IMG/VR virus record: IMGVR_UViG_3300023500_000016
Span: 1 to 34,194 of that record
Source of the DNA: a virus
Length of the DNA stretch: 34,194 nt
Reading direction: 5' to 3' (one strand)
In this document: in pieces, positions 21,783 through 30,161 of the stretch
How positions within the stretch are numbered: position 1 is the stretch's first letter
How the letters are laid out: each line of letters starts with the position of its first letter
Program-made: the position numbers and the translations under genes
The notes under the pieces: generated by a model
Seen by the model: the letters and a program-made list of their open reading frames with translations, nothing else
What the model was told of the DNA's origin: nothing
The model's database searches: none

Positions 21783-21787
21783 GAAAA

Positions 21788-22246
21788 CTATCCTGCATCA
21801 CTTAGTACGGCTGTGGATGGTGGTTCAACAACAACTTCCTTGAATAGCTGCCAAACATACCAAGCACCATTCACGCTTGCCAGCGGAAGGATTTTTAGTT
21901 CTTCTACTTGCGGATCAACATTGGAAACAAAACATGAATAATCGCCAGCTTTCATGCCCGGCATTACAAGCGCATCAAGAAGTTCTGGACTCAATGCATA
22001 ACTGCCCTCAGTCCCGCTGATAAGCTGGACACTTACCATTTTCCCGTCCACTGGCGTGACTGATCGAACAACACACCAGACAAAAGTTTTTGATGGTGAT
22101 GCTTTTTGGAATATCTGTCCAGGTGTAGATGAATGCGGGCCAAGCTGCTTAATCGCGTTAACTATCTGATTCAACTGTACAGCAGTCAGCACATCGCCCC
22201 TAACGAATTCGTTAGGAACAACCACTTGTGTTTTTTCACCCGTCAT
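21788..22246 (-). CDS. Hypothetical tail-region protein
   Basis: The 152-residue protein opens with a helix (FVRGDVLTAVQLNQIVNAIKQL) typical of trimerising tail-fibre N-termini, followed by beta-strands (TFVWCVVRSVTPVDGKMVSVQ). It is coupled to its upstream neighbour by ATGA. I regard it as a virion component of unknown type. Confidence 0.6.
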   Translation of the reverse strand: MTGEKTQVVVPNEFVRGDVLTAVQLNQIVNAIKQLGPHSSTPGQIFQKASPSKTFVWCVVRSVTPVDGKMVSVQLISGTEGSYALSPELLDALVMPGMKAGDYSCFVSNVDPQVEELKILPLASVNGAWYVWQLFKEVVVEPPSTAVLSDAG

Positions 22247-23055
22247 TGTGGTAACAATCCCGGTATGCTGTTGAAGTCTTTTTCTCTATATAATTGGAAA
22301 TGGTTTTTGCCTGCACCCATTACCAATCCATCGCGGATTTCTCCATCTTTCAGCATGACCAAAAAAGCATCCCATCCACCAAAAGTTACACCATCAACAG
22401 TCTTTGGTTCTGCAAACTGGAAGGCATATCTGACATCCCATATATCATCGATGACTGCCAGCCTTGATCCTGAAATTCCATTGCACCGCCAACTGTGTTT
22501 TTGTGTCGGTCCAGTATCCCAGGGTACAGATCCGCTGTTGATAGTATTTGTATAAATTCTGCTTTTGTTTCCCGGCGAACCAACCTCCTTCTGCGATAAT
22601 GTTATTACTTGCATTGCTAATCCGACCTGCGCGGATCCATAGTATTTTTCAGTGTCAACTGCGGGGAATGGAGGGAATTCTTGTTCGAGCAATAGCATAT
22701 TACCATTGACATCAATATTGGTTTGCACTGATTGGACTGTTGAACTTAAATCTATTTTTGCTGATTCAGTTCTAGTTATTTCTGTATTCGTATGTGTTGG
22801 TACGCCGTATGAAACAACAATTGTTGCAACGCTGTCATCTATAAGCGTGGCCTGTCTTCTTATCACGACAATCCCGCCGCCTGGGTGCTTACTTCCTAAT
22901 TTTGGTATCCCCGCCGCAAAAAGTGCCTCCTTTTTAGCGAGAAGCGGGTCGATATTCGTAAGCCCAGTAACCGTGTATTCAATAGAATCTGTAAGCCCGT
23001 CCGATGTTTCAACTATTGAACCAGTCAATCCCGTGTGTCTTATAACAGTTGCCAT
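22243..23055 (-). CDS. Hypothetical tail-region protein
   Basis: The 270-residue protein is mostly strand-forming, with a DGLTDSIEYTVTGLTN start and a GGGIVVIRRQATLIDDS segment near residue 60. It directly follows the tape measure gene, the usual place of distal-tail proteins. No family recognised. AGGATAAAAA lies before the ATG. Confidence 0.6.
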   Translation of the reverse strand: MATVIRHTGLTGSIVETSDGLTDSIEYTVTGLTNIDPLLAKKEALFAAGIPKLGSKHPGGGIVVIRRQATLIDDSVATIVVSYGVPTHTNTEITRTESAKIDLSSTVQSVQTNIDVNGNMLLLEQEFPPFPAVDTEKYYGSAQVGLAMQVITLSQKEVGSPGNKSRIYTNTINSGSVPWDTGPTQKHSWRCNGISGSRLAVIDDIWDVRYAFQFAEPKTVDGVTFGGWDAFLVMLKDGEIRDGLVMGAGKNHFQLYREKDFNSIPGLLPQ

Positions 23056-23058
23056 TTT

Positions 23059-24615
23059 TTATCCTATGAATGATAAGGATGCTGGTATCCCTAGCAGAGC
23101 TATAACCTCATCCATTTTTTTGTTTGTAAGTTTATTTTCAGGATCAGAAACCTTTTGCACGTCTTTTGTTTTGTTGCTGAATGATGTGCTTATTAGATTT
23201 GGATTGATTTCTCTTGCACCTAGCTTTGCTGCTGCTGCCGCAGCAGGCGATTTAGGTCCAAACTTCCCCTTCAGCAGGTCGATCGCCTTGCTTCTCTGAG
23301 AAACGCTTATAAGTCCAGCATTGAATGCCTTATTGATGTCCTGCATTTTTTCGACAAATTTCTCCATAGGTGATTTCACACTATCAACAATGCCTTTGGC
23401 CATCGATCTTAATGCTTTATCAATTTTCTTTACTACAGGGATCACTTTGGAAAGTTTGTCTTCAACATTCTTTTCAACAGATTTGCCTGCCAGCTCCGCA
23501 GCATCTTGAATCTCAGTGACGAACTTACTAATTGCTTTTGAATTTTTCCCATCCAGCGCGTTACCAAATGCCTCGCCAGCTTTGGCGAATGATTTTTCAG
23601 CTTCCAAAACAAGACCGTCATTGAAGTTGCTAACGCTCTGCTCAAGTCCGCTGTTTATACTTAAAATAGATAACAGACGATCCACTTCTTTGGCTAAAAC
23701 CTGGACGACTAAACCGATTCCAAGTATGGCAATAGTTGCAGTACCCTTCAATGCAAAAAACCCAGCCTTCAAAACCTCAAATGTGTCAGCTAATCTCCCC
23801 ATAACTTTCAGCACGAAACCAAAACCCGCTATTATTTTTTTGGTTGCCCCGCCACCGGACAAGGAAAAGGCAACCATTTTGTCCGCAGCTAATTGTATGA
23901 ATGGTGCAAGTTTGACTGAAAATTGTCGAGCAAGACCAACGCTGATTTTCCCTAGACGATTCATAGAATCGTTCGCGGCTTCTATCTTTGCTGAGTCAAC
24001 ACGGCTAACTGCTAAGCCCATAAGTTTGGCTTCTTCTTTGAATGCAAGTATCCCTTTGCTTCCAAGTGCTAACGTATTGGTCAATTTGATTCCAGACTTG
24101 CCGAAAATTGCAAACGCAGCATTAGTTCGTTCCGAATCAGTTCCGAGCTTATTGATTGCATCTGCTATTGTGCCGAACGCTTCTGCTCCACCAGAATTGG
24201 CGAGGTCAACAGCAGACAATCCTAAATCGGATAGTGTCTGTTTTGCTGCACCTGTTCCACCGACTACTGCACCAATTCTTTTGACCATTTTTTCCAGAGA
24301 ATCGTTCATCATTTGAACGCTCACGCCAGTAATCTCGGCCGCCAACTGAAACCCAGCGATATCTTCCGTGCTTATACCAATTGAATCCGACAACTTAGCC
24401 ATACTATCAATAGCAGTAAATGCTTGCTTCGTTAGAATTGAAACCCCTGCAAGCGCTGCTGCACCGAGGCCAATACCAAATGTGGACACCTGCTTCCCGA
24501 TCTTAGTTATACTTCGACCGAAAGACTTCAGGGTTTTTTTGGCGCGGAGAAGCCCGCTACTAAACTTTTTCGTATTGGCTGTAACGCTTACCGATAAACG
24601 TGCAACAGTTGCCAT
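23059..24615 (-). CDS. Tape measure protein
   Basis: The 518-residue protein has the pattern of a tape measure: an N-terminal SVSVTANTKKFSSGLLRAKK segment, long helical Ala/Gly/Lys-rich stretches, two hydrophobic parts (GIGLGAAALAGVSILTKQAF and TIAILGIGLVVQVLAK), and a helical C-terminus. Tape measures set tail length and are ejected with DNA. With about 0.15 nm per residue the tail would be about 80 nm (family rule, not seen). It follows the frameshifted chaperone gene as in most siphoviruses. Confidence 0.85.
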   Translation of the reverse strand: MATVARLSVSVTANTKKFSSGLLRAKKTLKSFGRSITKIGKQVSTFGIGLGAAALAGVSILTKQAFTAIDSMAKLSDSIGISTEDIAGFQLAAEITGVSVQMMNDSLEKMVKRIGAVVGGTGAAKQTLSDLGLSAVDLANSGGAEAFGTIADAINKLGTDSERTNAAFAIFGKSGIKLTNTLALGSKGILAFKEEAKLMGLAVSRVDSAKIEAANDSMNRLGKISVGLARQFSVKLAPFIQLAADKMVAFSLSGGGATKKIIAGFGFVLKVMGRLADTFEVLKAGFFALKGTATIAILGIGLVVQVLAKEVDRLLSILSINSGLEQSVSNFNDGLVLEAEKSFAKAGEAFGNALDGKNSKAISKFVTEIQDAAELAGKSVEKNVEDKLSKVIPVVKKIDKALRSMAKGIVDSVKSPMEKFVEKMQDINKAFNAGLISVSQRSKAIDLLKGKFGPKSPAAAAAAKLGAREINPNLISTSFSNKTKDVQKVSDPENKLTNKKMDEVIALLGIPASLSFIG

Positions 24616-24887
24616 TATTTTCCCCTTACCGCTATCTTCTTTAGTGCATCAAAGACCCCTCGCATGGCAATAGGGTTTTGTGCTTGATGCACTTTTTTGT
24701 TGCCGTAGTCAGCCATGTAATCCTCCACTTTTGCACTATTGCTGCCTGCGGCCCTTGCAATCATACACATCAGCTCCGCATGGCGAACATCTTCTCTTGG
24801 ACAAAAGAATAGTCCCATTTTCCATGCTACAATCCATTCGCGGAACTCAACAGCATTGATTTTTTGCTGACATTCCGAAAGAGACAT
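24615..24887 (-). CDS. Tail-assembly chaperone, downstream frame (GT-type extension)
   Basis: The 90-residue frame starts MSLSECQQKINAVEFREW. Read from the slippery site upstream it continues the first chaperone as KPERQFWFRLAINLGMSL..., a segment typical of phage tail-assembly chaperones. It may be made only as the fusion; the own ATG at 24887 lacks a good ribosome-binding site because that region is in the frameshift hairpin. Its end overlaps the tape measure start by one base. Confidence 0.8.
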   Translation of the reverse strand: MSLSECQQKINAVEFREWIVAWKMGLFFCPREDVRHAELMCMIARAAGSNSAKVEDYMADYGNKKVHQAQNPIAMRGVFDALKKIAVRGK

Positions 24888-24899
24888 ACCTAGATTGAT

Positions 24900-24947
24900 A
24901 GCAAGCCTGAACCAGAATTGTCGTTCAGGCTTGCTAGCTAGTTTTTT
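24900..24947 (-). promoter_or_regulatory. Programmed -1 frameshift site with stimulatory hairpin
   Basis: The heptamer A AAA AAC (24941-24947) lies in the right register right before the UAG stop at 24938. Five bases further a perfect 13-bp hairpin (AGCAAGCCTGAAC/GTTCAGGCTTGCT) with a 10-base loop begins. After a -1 shift the frame is open through into the downstream chaperone. Confidence 0.92.
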
Positions 24948-25273
24948 TCAATATCACCTAACTCATCATCATCTAAGCCATTGATCGCAATTGCAGCTTT
25001 AAGTATTCGATCTAGCGTTACGCCAGATTTGCAACTTAAAAGGCTGGCCTGCGAATCCTTAAAAATTCGCTTACCGTCAATATCGCAGAGCGACCAGCAC
25101 GCCAAGGTTGACCTCATATTTTTTCTTGAACCATTGCAAAGAACTTCAAACTGATCTCGCTGTCCACCTGTTAGCGTTTTCATGAAGAAGTCACCATCCC
25201 ATTCGGGGATGTCAATTGGTTCAAGTCTGATATCATCTAGACCTAAAATTGTTTCCGCGTCAGGCTTCGCCAT
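24938..25273 (-). CDS. Tail-assembly chaperone, upstream frame (G-type)
   Basis: The 111-residue acidic protein is short, as gpG-type chaperones are, and lies between the major tail protein and the tape measure. It contains IDIPEWDGDFFMKTLTGGQRD, typical of this class, and ends with DELGDIEKN. At the last codons the ribosome can slip to -1 and give a G-GT fusion of about 220 residues. Both forms bind the tape measure during tail assembly. AAAGGA precedes the ATG. Confidence 0.85.
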   Translation of the reverse strand: MAKPDAETILGLDDIRLEPIDIPEWDGDFFMKTLTGGQRDQFEVLCNGSRKNMRSTLACWSLCDIDGKRIFKDSQASLLSCKSGVTLDRILKAAIAINGLDDDELGDIEKN

Positions 25274-25309
25274 AACATTCCTTTCAAAAAAAATCTAACA
25301 CTAGCAGAA

Positions 25310-25327
25310 AGTAACCCATGGGTTACT
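25310..25327. promoter_or_regulatory. 18-bp perfect palindrome AGTAACCCATGGGTTACT, candidate operator
   Basis: Sits four bases after the stop of the major tail protein and about 37 bases before the chaperone start. Identical to the copy at 15421-15438. As an RNA it could form a hairpin with a CATG loop, but no T run follows on the transcribed strand. Confidence 0.55.
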
Positions 25328-25330
25328 TTT

Positions 25331-25762
25331 TTATGCTGACCCTGTGATCACTGGTGGGCCAGACAGCTTGAATGTTGCAGAAAATGTCATTTCTGTATCC
25401 ATCGCTGCATCAACATCGTAAGACGTGAAAATACCTGGACAGACAAGCGTATCGAATCCGCCAGAACCATCTGGAAGCGATAGCGTAATTGATTCAATCG
25501 AATTCGCAGCCATGTCCGTATACGCATCATCGCCTGTCGTGATGCTTGTCAAATCGTATAGACCCTCTATCGAAATTTCGCCTGGATCAACTTTTGTTGC
25601 ACCAAGAAACGTCTTGGCAGCACCGGAGCTCATTGACGAAATGTCGATAACTTCCCGGTTCATCCCCGACCATTTGACGCTACGCAATTGACCTGCCCAC
25701 GACGTTTCATAAGCAGTTGTCCCGAATACTACTGTCGCTAACGATCCAATATCTGCTGGCAT
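25331..25762 (-). CDS. Major tail protein
   Basis: The 143-residue protein is beta-rich and starts PADIGSLATVVFGTTAY. It has strands KVDPGEISIEGLYD and ESITLSLPDGSGGFDTLVCP and a C-terminal MTFSATFKLSGPP, the pattern of siphovirus tail-tube subunits. It lies between the tail completion gene and the chaperones, the usual place. GGGAG is six bases before the ATG. It should be one of the most abundant virion proteins. Confidence 0.8.
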   Translation of the reverse strand: MPADIGSLATVVFGTTAYETSWAGQLRSVKWSGMNREVIDISSMSSGAAKTFLGATKVDPGEISIEGLYDLTSITTGDDAYTDMAANSIESITLSLPDGSGGFDTLVCPGIFTSYDVDAAMDTEMTFSATFKLSGPPVITGSA

Positions 25763-25774
25763 GACTGTCTCCCT

Positions 25775-26194
25775 TTATGGACTTGGCGCGCTCTGTGCGT
25801 GCCATACTGTAAAATCTAATCTGGCTCTATGGATACTATTCTGCTTCCCCAGTGATTCTGGTTCATGGGTATCTACTGTTCTCAGCCATCGAATCAAGTT
25901 GAAGTATATTGTGCTCAATGTTCCGTTATATGTATCAAGTGATTTGCGGATAGTTTCAGCGATCGTATGTGCACTGTTTTGTTTTTTTGCCCAGCAGTCA
26001 ATCTGTAAATTCATTTCTGCAAATCCTGTGGAACCAGCCATCGTGTGAATGCCATCAAGACCGATCCGGTTCATTGTAACTCTTGGCCATCCTTTCCCGG
26101 ATGGTGTTACGCCAATATGTATTCTGGTGCCCGTGAGTGCAATTACATTCGCATCTGCAAGCAACTTAGTTCGTATTGCCGCTATAGCACTCAC
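25775..26194 (-). CDS. Tail completion/terminator protein (DUF3168-like)
   Basis: The 139-residue protein has an N-terminal helix (IAAIRTKLLADANVIALTG), then strands with IHIGVTPSGKGWPRVTM and a central FAEMNLQIDCWA strand, as in gp17-like tail terminators that cap the tail tube. The start is GTG 26194, overlapping the upstream stop by GTGA, with GGAGG ten bases upstream. Gene order (connector, gp10-like, this, major tail) supports it. Confidence 0.75.
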   Translation of the reverse strand: MSAIAAIRTKLLADANVIALTGTRIHIGVTPSGKGWPRVTMNRIGLDGIHTMAGSTGFAEMNLQIDCWAKKQNSAHTIAETIRKSLDTYNGTLSTIYFNLIRWLRTVDTHEPESLGKQNSIHRARLDFTVWHAQSAPSP

Positions 26195-26631
26195 TTCTTT
26201 TTCGCCTCCGCTTCAATTCCATTTTTCAATTCATTGATGAGTTTATTTTTTGCAACACTTTTCCATGACTCATCGGATGCGGTTTTAATGAACGGCCTGG
26301 GCGCGACACCATTATGACCATATTCAAGTGCCGCAGGCCAAAACATTTTGTCTTTTTTCCCATCATCCAATCCCAAATCAGAGCGTTCAGGCAATTTCAA
26401 TCCAAGAGAAACTATCGTTCTTGTTTTTTTTCTAACAGTAATTCTTGCTCGCTTCATAAGAGCTTTAAGATTGCCAGTATCAACGGGCACCGCTGCATGC
26501 ACCGCCTTGTTGATTAGCCGCAACGTTTTTCTTATTGATTTGGAATAGATTTTTCTCTGTGCTTTTTCAGGCAGCCTTTCAAATAGCCTAGTAAGTTCTC
26601 TGTCGCCTAACATAGTTACATCTAGTGGCAT
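26191..26631 (-). CDS. HK97 gp10-type head-tail protein
   Basis: About 146 residues from ATG 26631, where stop and start overlap as TAATG. It has KSIRKTLRLINKAVHAAVPVD followed by TGNL and a late ALEYGHNGVAPRPFIKTA, the well-known signature of gp10 (VPVDTGxLRxS ... EYGT...ARPFLRPA). It takes part in joining tail to head. The C-terminal helix is Lys-rich. Confidence 0.85.
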   Translation of the reverse strand: MPLDVTMLGDRELTRLFERLPEKAQRKIYSKSIRKTLRLINKAVHAAVPVDTGNLKALMKRARITVRKKTRTIVSLGLKLPERSDLGLDDGKKDKMFWPAALEYGHNGVAPRPFIKTASDESWKSVAKNKLINELKNGIEAEAKKK

Positions 26632-26987
26632 TAGACTGTCCCGCTCGTGACGCTTGTAGTGTTCTCTTGACACATCAGCAGCAACATCTTGCTGCGTTCA
26701 TCATCATTAATGATTGACTTAATGTTGAGATACCTTGTTTTTGTCCCTATAACAATTTTCAGCCTGTGGTCCGTTTCGATGTCTGGCGTAAATCGCATCG
26801 TCACGGCATGGGTAACTTCGCTGTTGTTTCGCTCTGCTGTTATTTTTTCCGTTGATGTCAAGCCTCGCACATAGGCTTTAACAACTTTATGCTTGACGAA
26901 AGTTATATCGACTTCGCCATTTGCATCCTCATCAGTCAATACTTTTTGGATTTCAACTGATGTCCGTAATTTGCCTGTGTCAATCAC
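26631..26987 (-). CDS. Head-tail adaptor (head closure)
   Basis: The 118-residue protein starts IDTGKLRTSVEIQKV, the signature of the SPP1 gp16-like head closure family, and has strands VKAYVRGLTSTEKITAER, VTMRFTPDIETDHRLK and YLNIKSIINDDER in the usual order. The start is GTG 26987 overlapping the stop of the upstream gene by GTGA, with AAGGCGG before it. It seals the portal ring to the tail. Confidence 0.85.
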   Translation of the reverse strand: MIDTGKLRTSVEIQKVLTDEDANGEVDITFVKHKVVKAYVRGLTSTEKITAERNNSEVTHAVTMRFTPDIETDHRLKIVIGTKTRYLNIKSIINDDERSKMLLLMCQENTTSVTSGTV

Positions 26988-27163
26988 TTCTTTGCCGCCT
27001 TTATTGCTTGATACAAATCAATTATCTGATCCTGGAATTCTTGTCTTTCCTCTGTGTTCGGATACTGATTTAGAATTTTTACTGCCACATCAAGAACATC
27101 AATTGCATATCTTACAACCGTGGGCTTTTTAATCTGCCTTGTTCTCGTGATAACTTTGTTCAT
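26984..27163 (-). CDS. Hypothetical small protein of the connector block
   Basis: The 59-residue protein is basic at the start and then helical (KPTVVRYAIDVLDVAVKILNQ). ATG 27163 overlaps the upstream connector gene end; a TTG at 27172 is also open. No family recognised. It sits between two recognised connector genes and is coupled to both. Confidence 0.6.
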   Translation of the reverse strand: MNKVITRTRQIKKPTVVRYAIDVLDVAVKILNQYPNTEERQEFQDQIIDLYQAIKAAKK

Positions 27164-27164
27164 A

Positions 27165-27767
27165 TCAATCAATCCAAATTGATCTAGCAGCAGTCAGCAA
27201 AGAATCAACAGCCATCGGAACCTCTATCATCGCACCAGCAGTCACGGCATCCGGATGTTCGAACCAGTGATTGACTAGCATTAAGATTGCCGCAGTGATT
27301 TTTGCTGGTAACAATTGGATGTTATTCGGCAAATCCGCAGTCAGCGAATAACCAGCAACAATCCGAATCACAACGGCATCCATTTCAGACCTAACTCCAG
27401 GGAACGATTCACCAAATGCGGGAGTTATTCTTGCTGGCATTGAAGTCAAATCTGTCTTGTAATTAGTGGAAGGCCATGTCTGCTGGACACCAGATGTATC
27501 AGTATATTTGATTGATGTAACAGACTGGATCGGTGACAGCTCCACGGGAAGCAGGATTGTCCCCCCAATAGGGAACCAATCCTGCTTATAATCCCACGTC
27601 GAAGTCATTAGCACATGATTCGTAGCGACCTCAGCATACTCTCTTGCAGCCATTATCAAATATGCTATTCGTGAATCCTCATCGGATTCAGTATATCGCA
27701 AATTGTCTTTAGCCTGCTGAATGCTGACAGGTTCCTCAATGGCCGCCGTGAACAGTGCTTTACTCAT
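27165..27767 (-). CDS. Head-tail connector (gp6-like)
   Basis: The 200-residue protein has EEPVSIQQAKDNLRYTESDED near its start, RIAYLIMAAREYAEVATN and a middle DWFPIGGTILLPVELSPIQSV, then MLVNHWFEHPDAV near the end. This is the pattern of gp6/phiE125-gp8 family connectors that bind below the portal. Its place right after capsid and one small protein fits. Confidence 0.85.
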   Translation of the reverse strand: MSKALFTAAIEEPVSIQQAKDNLRYTESDEDSRIAYLIMAAREYAEVATNHVLMTSTWDYKQDWFPIGGTILLPVELSPIQSVTSIKYTDTSGVQQTWPSTNYKTDLTSMPARITPAFGESFPGVRSEMDAVVIRIVAGYSLTADLPNNIQLLPAKITAAILMLVNHWFEHPDAVTAGAMIEVPMAVDSLLTAARSIWID

Positions 27768-27770
27768 AGC

Positions 27771-27962
27771 TCACCTTGCTTCGCTTTCAGGCTTGGTCGC
27801 AGTACGCGAAGCCTTAGTTTTCTTTGATGCATTTTCAGGCGTAGCCTTTTTGACGATCCCAGCATCAATCATGCCTTGTACACCATCATCTGGCACGTCA
27901 ATAATATCGCCCACATTGTGGCTAACCCGTCCACACATACTCTGCAAAACTTCACACTTCAT
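27771..27962 (-). CDS. Small protein with beta-barrel-like start
   Basis: The 63-residue protein reads KCEVLQSMCGRVSHNVGDIIDVPDD, then GMIDAGIVKKA, followed by a Lys/Thr/Ala-rich tail. Similar short proteins (VGDxxDVPDxxAxxLIxAGIA) are common between capsid and connector genes of HK97-type phages. Possibly a capsid accessory factor. GGGG lies nine bases before the ATG. Confidence 0.7.
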   Translation of the reverse strand: MKCEVLQSMCGRVSHNVGDIIDVPDDGVQGMIDAGIVKKATPENASKKTKASRTATKPESEAR

Positions 27963-28021
27963 AACATCACGCCCCTTTCAAAAGTTGCATCCTAATCTGG
28001 CAGTCGTTTGACTAACAAAAA

Positions 28022-29365
28022 CTAGGCAGCAGCTAACGCGAGGTGAACTATTGGATTAGTACCCGCATCAAGCAAGTCGGCATCATGTCGAGAAAATGCA
28101 ACGAATCCTTCCTGATCTTGTCCGGCATAAAGTTCGACCAATCGTTTCAGCCTGATGTTAGTTACATCACGAACCTTATACTTTTTGAAGTCGCCAAAAA
28201 GTATAATTTTTTGATTGATTGCAAACGTACTTGCCATTTGCTGATTGATCGTAACAGGTTTTCCGAAAAGCATATCAGGAGAACCTGTTTGCATACCGGG
28301 CTGCCACAAATACTGATTGGTTGTATCCTTCAATTTTCGGACAGCAGCAAGAATTGAATCATGCAACATGAACCTTGCATTTTTCCGGTATGCTGGATCA
28401 AGCGAATGAAACAAGTCCATGATCTCATCTGAAGTTGTTGAACCTGCACCAGCCACAGCACCGAGTTTGCCAAGAGCTGAAGCCACAACAACACCCCTTG
28501 GCCTAGCAGTACCGCTGCCTGTCGTGTATTCGACATTCAATGCTCTTGCAATTCGTTCTCCAAGCATTCGACCAAGTTCAGAAACAATATTAAACGCAGT
28601 ATCTTCAAGAAGTTCGGCGGAAACCTTTACAAGTTTGCTGGTAAACTTGTAAGCATTAAGAACCATTGCAGCTGTTGCTACGCCCTGTTCTGTTGCTGTT
28701 CCACTTTCAGCAAGCAACGCTCCTATGTTGCCTGTGTCATTGCTATGCGGCCAAGGAAGGTCATTCCCTGAACTTGTTCTGATGACATCAGCCACTCCAT
28801 GCACATCACCAAACGCAAGTTGAGATATTTCCCACTGGGGAACAAATCCCTCTGGAATAGTTTCGCCGCCTGTCCCGAGGCCCGTGTCAACAGCAGCACG
28901 CGATTCATGGCGAGCGACATCCCGCCTTACTTCTCGATAGTTCGACTTTCTTTTGAAGTCTATATGCCGAGAATTAAGATTCAAATTGCATCGCTGAGCA
29001 TTCTTAACTTCATCATCATTCAGAGCTAATCCAGCTTGGTTGCGTGCCCAAGTTGCTACGGCTTGGTCGCGATTCTCTTGCGTTACCACATCGTTACCAC
29101 CACCATCGCGATTGCGCTCTTCATGTTCGCGCCTAAGAACATCTTCAGTCGTGATGGAAGCATCACGTTCGAGCTTTTCGCCGGCAACCAAGATTTCCAA
29201 TTGCTTGGTAGTCTTGTCGTAATCCGCACTAACCTTATCGAAGTTAGTACGCAATTCCGGTGGTTCCTCGCCTCCATCTTTCAATGCCTTAACAATCTGA
29301 TCTCGCATTTCAAGTATACGAGTTCTGAGTGCATTGCGCTTATTTCTCATTTCTTCTAGTGTCAT
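28022..29365 (-). CDS. HK97-fold major capsid protein
   Basis: The 447-residue protein has an N-terminal coiled-coil delta domain (about residues 1-120: MRNKRNALRTRILEMRDQI ...) that is normally cut off by the protease, followed by the fold itself, with VPQWEISQLAFG, KFTSKLVKVSAELLED and ALNVEYTTGSGTARPRGV as landmarks. The cut is expected near residue 120-150. AGGA lies nine bases before the ATG. The leader holds competing hairpins. Confidence 0.93.
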   Translation of the reverse strand: MTLEEMRNKRNALRTRILEMRDQIVKALKDGGEEPPELRTNFDKVSADYDKTTKQLEILVAGEKLERDASITTEDVLRREHEERNRDGGGNDVVTQENRDQAVATWARNQAGLALNDDEVKNAQRCNLNLNSRHIDFKRKSNYREVRRDVARHESRAAVDTGLGTGGETIPEGFVPQWEISQLAFGDVHGVADVIRTSSGNDLPWPHSNDTGNIGALLAESGTATEQGVATAAMVLNAYKFTSKLVKVSAELLEDTAFNIVSELGRMLGERIARALNVEYTTGSGTARPRGVVVASALGKLGAVAGAGSTTSDEIMDLFHSLDPAYRKNARFMLHDSILAAVRKLKDTTNQYLWQPGMQTGSPDMLFGKPVTINQQMASTFAINQKIILFGDFKKYKVRDVTNIRLKRLVELYAGQDQEGFVAFSRHDADLLDAGTNPIVHLALAAA

Positions 29366-29397
29366 TTTGTTGATTCCTAAGTGATGCTGTCATTAAC

Positions 29398-29463
29398 CTG
29401 CGACAAAAAAATCGCAGAGTATGTAACGGCTATACCTACAGAGCCGGTTACAAGTCCCTGCGA
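29398..29463 (-). promoter_or_regulatory. Competing hairpins in the capsid leader
   Basis: In transcript order the segments TCGCAG, CTGCGA and TCGCAG lie at 29463-29458, 29417-29412 and 29403-29398. The middle one can pair with either. The first pairing encloses a 9-bp hairpin (29423-29451); the second leaves a loop of seven T residues. This is a two-state layout as in attenuators or mRNA-stability elements. Confidence 0.6.
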
Positions 29464-29534
29464 CGATTTCGTGCAGTTGTGCTTGTTACTGATTGACGAT
29501 TTCGCCTCTCAGCTTGTTCTTAACAATATACCGA

Positions 29535-30158
29535 TCAGTCCACGACTGTCAATTCCAGCGTTTCAAGCCTAAAAATTTCGGCTTTACAGGCGTTTTCTGC
29601 ATTCTTGTCGTTTTCGTTTTTAGCTTTCCATTTATCCCATGACGATTTATCTCGCACATTAGAAGTTGTCGCTTCATACGCCGGAAATGTGACAGGTCCA
29701 ACATCCAGCAACTTGACACTTCGTACTTCTCGGATATCAAATTCCTTGCCAGCCGTCCAAAGTTCCTCAGTTATATCGAATGCGAATGAACTCCCTTTTA
29801 GGTCTCCGCGCGTAATATGTTCTATAACATCGCGGCTTATACTCGTGTCGCCCGGCTTGATTTCATACTTCAGTCCAATCTTGTCGGAGGTTAACTTGAG
29901 CGTCCCCGATGTACTTCGACCCAATATATTATTTCGTTCATGGTTGAACAGCGCCATAACATCGTCGCCATTAGTAAGCGATTCATCAAACGCTCCATGC
30001 ATGATGCGTTCGACAGCACCATCCCATAATCTGAATTCAGTTCCAGGTGTTCCGTCGTAATATACAGCAGCATAACCAGTGATAGTTTTGCCTGCCCCGT
30101 CATTGCCGGCACGAAAATTGACCTTACTCTGGCTTTGATCTACAAATCTTTTATCCAT
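29535..30158 (-). CDS. Prohead maturation protease (S78 type)
   Basis: The 207-residue protein has the HK97 protease layout: TITGYAAVYYD at the start, MALFNHERNNILGRSTSG with the catalytic His, and GDLKGSSFAF with the catalytic Ser, then VRSVKLLDVGPVTFPAY. It cleaves the delta domain of the capsid protein and itself. AAGGA lies eight bases before the ATG. The C-terminus is rich in Lys/Asn/Glu. Confidence 0.93.
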   Translation of the reverse strand: MDKRFVDQSQSKVNFRAGNDGAGKTITGYAAVYYDGTPGTEFRLWDGAVERIMHGAFDESLTNGDDVMALFNHERNNILGRSTSGTLKLTSDKIGLKYEIKPGDTSISRDVIEHITRGDLKGSSFAFDITEELWTAGKEFDIREVRSVKLLDVGPVTFPAYEATTSNVRDKSSWDKWKAKNENDKNAENACKAEIFRLETLELTVVD

Positions 30159-30161
30159 AAT

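Noticed and set aside
25310-25327. Palindrome as an ordinary intrinsic terminator of the tail operon
   Set aside because: The T run is on the plus strand, while transcription here is on the minus strand; the same site also lies inside a gene at 11678.
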